Assembly: GCA_041749275.1 (NCBI GenBank)
Contig: JBGTBQ010000055.1
Location: 1 to 17,929, forward strand
DNA from: JBGTBQ01 sp041749275
GTDB taxonomy: Bacteria; Acidobacteriota; Blastocatellia; Pyrinomonadales; Pyrinomonadaceae
DNA: 17,929 bases
Direction: 5' to 3'
Below, in pieces: positions 14,192 through 17,929 of this stretch (position 1 is its first letter; every line of letters begins with the position of its first letter). A program made the position numbers and the translations under genes. Under the pieces are notes generated by a model that was given only the letters and a program-made list of their open reading frames with translations, did no database searches and was not told the DNA's origin.

Positions 14192-15268
14192 ATGCTCGTA
14201 CTCGGTATCGAAAGCTCCTGCGATGAAACGGCGGCGGCCATCGTCCGCGACGGACGCGAGATGCTCTCGTCCGTCATCTCTTCGCAGGTGGACATCCACA
14301 AAATCTACGGCGGCGTCGTGCCCGAACTCGCCTCGCGCGAGCATCTCGATAAGATCGAACCCGTCATCACCGAGGCTTTCACGCGCGCCGGAGTCGAGCA
14401 GGAAGAGATTGACGGCCTCGCCGTGACGGTCGGCCCCGGCCTCGTCGGTTCGCTCCTCGTCGGCGTCTCTTACGCCAAAGCGATGGCCTACGCGCTGGAA
14501 AAACCTATCGTCGGCGTGAATCACATCGAAGGACATATCTATTCCGTCGTCTTCGACAATCCCCCGCTTGAGTATCCGGCCTTCGCGCTCGTCGTGTCGG
14601 GCGGACACACGAACCTCTTTCTCGTGCCGGAGCCGGGCAAATACAAGGTGCTCGCGCGCACGCGCGACGACGCGGCGGGCGAAGCTTTCGACAAAGTGGC
14701 GAAGATGCTCGGCCTCGGTTATCCGGGCGGCCCCATCATCGAACGGCTCGCGCTGGATGGAAATCCGCGCGCCGTGCGCTTCAGTGTGCCGCGCATGGGC
14801 GATGGTCGCCCCGACTTCAGCTTCAGCGGGTTGAAGACCGCCGTCTCGAAACACGTCCGCGAGACTGGACTGCAACCCGTCCGCACGGGCGCAGAGCCGT
14901 CGCAAGCGGTCAAAGATTTGGCCGCGAGTTTTCAGGATGTGGTCATCCGCTCGCTCGTCGGCACGACCGAAAGACTGGCCGAGGAGCATCGCCCCCGCAC
15001 GCTCATCGTCGCGGGCGGCGTGGCCTGCAACAACGCCCTGCGCGAAGCTTCAGCTAAAGTTGGAGTGAAGCTCGATATTCCGGTCTACTTCCCTTCCCGA
15101 CATCTCTCGACCGACAACGCCGCGATGATCGCCGCCGCCGGCACGGTCAAACTCCTCGCCGGCGAGCGCGCAGACCTAGACCTCAACGCTGACGTTTCGT
15201 TGCGTTTGCAGAACGTAGACGTGGAAGACGACGCGCTGCGCCGGAGCCGCGTGCGTTACAGGCTATAG
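14192..15268 (+). CDS. tsaD: tRNA N6-adenosine threonylcarbamoyltransferase TsaD
   Basis: The 358-residue enzyme transfers the threonylcarbamoyl group onto A37 of ANN-decoding tRNAs (giving t6A), working with TsaB, TsaC and TsaE. It opens with LGIESSCDETAAAIV. The metal-binding histidines are His111 and His115 in NHIEGHIYS. Nucleotide-binding blocks are VVSGGHTNL, DDAAGEAFDKVAKMLGLGYPGGP, FSFSGLKTAV, GGVACNNALR and STDNAAMIAAAG. Length is normal (about 335-360). The ATG at 14192 lies 19 bases after the long inverted repeat and has no clear ribosome binding site. tRNA-Lys(UUU), encoded upstream in this window, is normally a t6A substrate. Confidence 0.95.
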   Translation: MLVLGIESSCDETAAAIVRDGREMLSSVISSQVDIHKIYGGVVPELASREHLDKIEPVITEAFTRAGVEQEEIDGLAVTVGPGLVGSLLVGVSYAKAMAYALEKPIVGVNHIEGHIYSVVFDNPPLEYPAFALVVSGGHTNLFLVPEPGKYKVLARTRDDAAGEAFDKVAKMLGLGYPGGPIIERLALDGNPRAVRFSVPRMGDGRPDFSFSGLKTAVSKHVRETGLQPVRTGAEPSQAVKDLAASFQDVVIRSLVGTTERLAEEHRPRTLIVAGGVACNNALREASAKVGVKLDIPVYFPSRHLSTDNAAMIAAAGTVKLLAGERADLDLNADVSLRLQNVDVEDDALRRSRVRYRL

Positions 15269-15424
15269 TTCATCCCGCGCCCGTGTTGATGCTGGCCGCT
15301 TTCTTCACTGAACCGGGACATCCCCGGACTGCACAGGTCTTTGACGCTGCCCGCGGTCGTCTCTTTATTCGTGACACACTTTTGCATGTTCTTAGGAGTC
15401 ATAAAAAAACAACTTCCCGTTTTC

Positions 15425-16402
15425 TCAGGTTGCTCCGGCAGGAACAACGACAACAGTTCGTGGTCTTATTGTGTAATTCCACTTTGGGCACACGGGATGT
15501 CGTTCTAGGTTGAGTTCTTTCATTTCAGCATCTGAGACCTTTCTTCCTTTTTCGTAAACACCTTCTTGCAAGCAGGCTTTCACTTTCAAGCCGGTGATGG
15601 TGGTTGTTCCTCTGATGTATCCCAACATACTCGGTAACGAACGCAACGGATGGGCAGCCCAATTCAAACTGATGTAACTGAACAGCCGATGCTCTATCGG
15701 ATTCCATTTAGAACAGCCTCGCGGATAATGACAAACTGTGACTTCCAAACCTAAACGGTCACTCAAGCGGGTTTGTAAATCTTGCTTCCACACTCTTGAT
15801 TGACAACTGTTACTGCCACCACCGTCGGCTAGCATCAACAACTGCTTGGCTGCGGGATACAGCTGACGACCAACTTCTTCCCACCACCGCACGACACAAC
15901 TGGCCGCATACTCCGGCGTGTCCGCGGAGGTTCCAACATAGACACTTCCTTCATTGCGGTTGACATCATAAATCCCAAACGGTACGGCTCGACATTCCGA
16001 TTCACTTGGAAAGTCATGGACCTTCACTGCTTCAGCTTTCAAACACCAATCGCGTCCGGCATTCTTGAAATTGCCGATTAGTTCTTTCTTCTTCCCATCA
16101 ATGCTGATGATTGGCAACCCTTGTCTCGTAAACTCTTCCCGTTTCTCTGTGATGTAGTGAAATTGCAAATCTCTCTCGGCATGATTGGCACCCGCCTCTT
16201 GTTGCTTCTGATTCGATCTCAAGCCGTAGCCTAAACTCTTCAACAAGCGGCTGATGGTCGGCGCACTCACCTGATGCCCAACCAAGGCTAACTGCTCTTT
16301 CAATTTGCTCAAACTGCTTCTCGTCCAACGCTCTTCATTCATCGGTGATCCTGCCGTCTCAGGCTCGACTATCCGATTCAAATCTTTGATTAGTTCCGGC
16401 TC
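15425..16402 (-). CDS. ISAzo13-family transposase, catalytic frame (reached by -1 frameshift)
   Basis: Read from the shift point this frame gives 325 residues. Its first part, EPELIKDLNRIVEPETAGSPM, bridges the two halves. Catalytic-domain signatures are PIISIDGKKKELIGNFKNAG (first Asp), YDVNRNEGSVYVGTSADTPEYA, LLMLADGGGSNS (second Asp) and the WNPIEHRLFSYIS block (Glu). These form the DDE triad that cuts and joins transposon ends. No ATG with a ribosome binding site is seen at its start, which supports expression by frameshifting. The C-terminus VPAGAT and stop at 15425 look complete. Confidence 0.85.
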   Translation of the reverse strand, partial: EPELIKDLNRIVEPETAGSPMNEERWTRSSLSKLKEQLALVGHQVSAPTISRLLKSLGYGLRSNQKQQEAGANHAERDLQFHYITEKREEFTRQGLPIISIDGKKKELIGNFKNAGRDWCLKAEAVKVHDFPSESECRAVPFGIYDVNRNEGSVYVGTSADTPEYAASCVVRWWEEVGRQLYPAAKQLLMLADGGGSNSCQSRVWKQDLQTRLSDRLGLEVTVCHYPRGCSKWNPIEHRLFSYISLNWAAHPLRSLPSMLGYIRGTTTITGLKVKACLQEGVYEKGRKVSDAEMKELNLERHPVCPKWNYTIRPRTVVVVPAGAT

Positions 16403-16713
16403 TTTTTTTCGGCTAACGGGCGTCCACCGCCTTCTAGACGAATCCTCTCAACCGGTCTTGCTGCCAAAGATTCATTCATCTCTTCGCGCCCGCGCCGAAT
16501 GGTCTTCTCATCCAAGCCGGTGATCTCGGACAACTTCCGATCTCCACCATGACCAAGACGTGCTGACTCCACTGCCGAATACCAACGTCGTTGCGACTCA
16601 TCCAACCGACTCAGCAGCAAATTCATCTGCCGATGCAATACCTTCTGTGGATGCTCGCCAGATAATTGACACTGCTCACACCGACACTGATTCACTTTTA
16701 CTTCTGATCCCAT
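16390..16713 (-). CDS. ISAzo13-family transposase, N-terminal frame (OrfA)
   Basis: This 107-residue frame begins MGSEVKVNQCRCEQCQ and carries the family's N-terminal DNA-binding helix-turn-helix, seen in RRWYSAVESARLGHGGDRKL and ITGLDEKTIRRG. It reaches RPLAEKK and then stops after SRN in this frame. At the EKK codons the mRNA reads A_AAA_AAG (16408-16402). A shift of -1 there continues into EPELIKDLNRIVEPETAG, which is the continuation expected for the family. The unshifted product alone would be a DNA-binding fragment that could act as a repressor, as in IS3- and IS1-type elements. Confidence 0.8.
   Translation of the reverse strand: MGSEVKVNQCRCEQCQLSGEHPQKVLHRQMNLLLSRLDESQRRWYSAVESARLGHGGDRKLSEITGLDEKTIRRGREEMNESLAARPVERIRLEGGGRPLAEKKSRN
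16402..16408 (-). promoter_or_regulatory. A_AAA_AAG slippery heptamer for -1 ribosomal frameshifting
   Basis: The minus-strand frame-0 codons are GAA AAA AAG, placing the canonical slippery heptamer A_AAA_AAG exactly in phase. Moving to the -1 frame joins OrfA to the catalytic frame. The frame-0 stop comes 9 bases after the heptamer. Confidence 0.7.
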
Positions 16714-16756
16714 TGTCTACTCTCACTTCTTCATAAAGTATTCTTGAAGCAAACAA

Positions 16757-16773
16757 CTTTGTACAGGACAAAA
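16757..16773 (+). repeat. Left terminal inverted repeat of the IS4-family element
   Basis: CTTTGTACAGGACAAAA pairs with 17912-17928 with one mismatch. The exact outer boundary could be 3 bases further in (TGTACAGG). Confidence 0.75.
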
Positions 16774-16860
16774 AATGATCTTTGAAACTGCATAAAAGCC
16801 ATCGGACAGTTATCCTCTTCTAGTTCTATCACCAAACAAAACTGGAAAGGATACCCACCG

Positions 16861-17928
16861 ATGGCTGACACGTCGCTTTTGGAGGACGCGCTGCGAGAGA
16901 CTGTACCGCTCAATCGTGCGCGCGGCAACTTTGTGGCGAAGTTTCTCGTCGCGCTGCTGCAAGTCAAGACCGTCAACTTGAGTGAGATTGCCAATGTCTT
17001 TGCGGGACGCGCGAAAAGCGACTCGCATTACAAACGCATCCAAAGATTCTTGCGCTTCTTTGAAGTGCCATATGCGACCATCGCGCTGGCGCTCATCAGA
17101 CTGTTGCCGCTCGAAGCGCCCTTTGTGCTGACGATGGATCGAACGAACTGGCAGTTGGGGCAGACGCCCTTGAATCTGCTGGTCTTGGGAATTGCTTACA
17201 AAGGCGTGGCGATTCCCATTCTGTGGACGGTGTTGGAGAAGCGTGGTAACTCCAACACCGCTGAACGGATCGCCATCGTCAGCGAATTTGTCGCTTTGTG
17301 CAGTGTCGACCAGATTGCGTATCTGGCTGGTGACAGAGAGTTTATCGGCAAGAAGTGGTTTCGCTGGCTGGCAGCTCACCGGATTGATTTCCGCATCCGG
17401 GTCAAACAGAACACTCAGGTCACGAATGGGCGGGGACAGCTTGTGCCGGTGTGGAAGTTGTTTCGCGCGCAGCGCATTGGCACACCGGTGGTCATCCCGC
17501 ACGCGCGCAGGTGTTGGGGCATGGAGTTGTACTTGAGCGGCGTGCGCCTTCAGACTGGTGAATATGTGATTGTGGTCTCGCCGCAGGCTGCGCCACAGGC
17601 GCTTGCTGATTACGCCCGCCGGTGGGAAATCGAAACGCTCTTCGGCTGTTTGAAGTCGCGGGGCTTTCGCTTGGAAGAAACGCATGTCACTGACCCCGAA
17701 AGGCTCAAGAAGTTGTTGGCGTTGTTGGCGCTCTCGTTCTGCTGGGCGCTCATCGTCGGTGAGTGGCTCGTCGAGCAGAAACCGCTCACGGTCAAGAAGC
17801 ATGGACGCCTGTGCAAGAGTGTCTTTCGGCATGGGCTGGATCACTTGCGACGCATTTTATGCAACCTTCAGAGCCTCGCTCAACGAGTTGCTTTCAGACG
17901 AGTTATTCAACTTTTGTCCTGTACATAG
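16861..17928 (+). CDS. IS4-family transposase
   Basis: The 355-residue protein is a DDE transposase. The first catalytic Asp is in LTMDRTNWQLG and the second in YLAGDREFIGKKW. The third block, YARRWEIETLFGCLKSRGF, fits the IS4 signature Y-x2-R-x3-E-x6-K (YREK) exactly. The N-terminal region (residues 1-70) would bind the element ends. The protein looks intact from the ATG at 16861 to the stop in the right inverted repeat, so the element may be active. It is convergent with no host gene and is transcribed away from the ISAzo13-type element beside it. Confidence 0.92.
   Translation: MADTSLLEDALRETVPLNRARGNFVAKFLVALLQVKTVNLSEIANVFAGRAKSDSHYKRIQRFLRFFEVPYATIALALIRLLPLEAPFVLTMDRTNWQLGQTPLNLLVLGIAYKGVAIPILWTVLEKRGNSNTAERIAIVSEFVALCSVDQIAYLAGDREFIGKKWFRWLAAHRIDFRIRVKQNTQVTNGRGQLVPVWKLFRAQRIGTPVVIPHARRCWGMELYLSGVRLQTGEYVIVVSPQAAPQALADYARRWEIETLFGCLKSRGFRLEETHVTDPERLKKLLALLALSFCWALIVGEWLVEQKPLTVKKHGRLCKSVFRHGLDHLRRILCNLQSLAQRVAFRRVIQLLSCT
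17912..17928 (-). repeat. Right terminal inverted repeat of the IS4-family element
   Basis: Its reverse complement is CTATGTACAGGACAAAA. It includes the TAG stop codon (17926-17928) of the transposase. Confidence 0.75.
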
Positions 17929-17929
17929 G

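Larger units (their letters stand above)
15425..16713 (-). mobile_element. ISAzo13-family insertion sequence (coding part; ends not resolved)
   Basis: Two minus-strand reading frames together make a complete ISAzo13-type transposase of about 429 residues. I could not find matching terminal inverted repeats. The right end may have been cut by the neighbouring IS4-family element, whose left end begins 44 bases beyond the transposase start. A 9-base direct repeat AAACAACTT lies just outside the coding part on both sides (15407-15415 and 16751-16759), which may be chance. Confidence 0.8.
16757..17928 (+). mobile_element. IS4-family insertion sequence
   Basis: The left end CTTTGTACAGGACAAAA (16757-16773) matches the reverse complement of the right end (17912-17928, CTATGTACAGGACAAAA) at 16 of 17 bases, giving an element of about 1,172 bases. 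The single transposase gene fills it and its stop codon is formed inside the right inverted repeat. The window ends one base later, so a target duplication cannot be checked. Confidence 0.82.

Noticed and set aside
15283..15513. Plus-strand ORF after tsaD (76 codons, TEPGHPRTAQVFDAARG)
   Set aside because: It runs into the end of the ISAzo13-type transposase on the other strand and shows no family motif. It could be the remnant of a gene broken by the insertion, but nothing supports this.

Overview
This window appears to join DNA from two different bacteria. Bases 1 to about 4470 look alphaproteobacterial, of the Caulobacterales/Hyphomonadaceae type. They hold the 5' part of a PEP synthase/PPDK regulatory protein gene (ppsR, minus strand), then a roughly 345-base non-coding gap, then hemE-hemH-hemJ-rho on the plus strand. 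In Caulobacter the chromosomal origin lies between a ppsR-like gene and hemE. The gap here has the parts expected of such an origin: a perfect TTAA-N7-TTAA CtrA site, a perfect-consensus DnaA box, several degenerate DnaA boxes, and a composite motif present three times.

The change of genome falls inside rho. The 574-residue Rho ORF has an N-terminal RNA-binding domain, a first ATPase core that stops before its end, and a second core that restarts at its own P-loop and runs to the C-terminus. The seam is at about 4469-4478, where the words for 'ALI' coincide in both genes. Past the seam the neighbours are no longer those expected beside alphaproteobacterial rho (mnmE and gidA are absent). I read this as a chimeric contig or recombinant joined through a conserved gene. 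A natural double-core Rho is the less likely alternative.

Bases from about 4480 to 15268 come from a GC-rich bacterium. The Ser/Thr/Asn-rich lipoprotein linker, zinc-ribbon/NHL proteins and repeat style resemble Acidobacteriota (Blastocatellia), but that is only an impression. Housekeeping genes here are the 3' part of rho, glgA (glycogen synthase), trxA, a YkgJ-like Cys-cluster protein, purA, tRNA-Lys(UUU) and, further on, tsaD. Between tRNA-Lys and a strong terminator at 11611-11655 lies an AT-richer accessory block. It has a structured non-coding stretch, a zinc-ribbon membrane protein, a DUF6338-like membrane protein, and three tandem genes for 54-55 residue proline-rich proteins sharing an NPxPKTPKP core. 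This block is the best candidate for an undescribed system. After it come a helix-hairpin-helix lipoprotein translationally coupled to a four-helix membrane protein, and a zinc-ribbon/transmembrane/beta-propeller (NHL) protein.

Bases 15425-17928 are mobile DNA. An ISAzo13-type transposase gene (minus strand) is split into two frames at an A_AAA_AAG slippery heptamer, which suggests programmed -1 frameshifting. Beside it is a complete IS4-family element (plus strand) with matching terminal inverted repeats and a YREK transposase.
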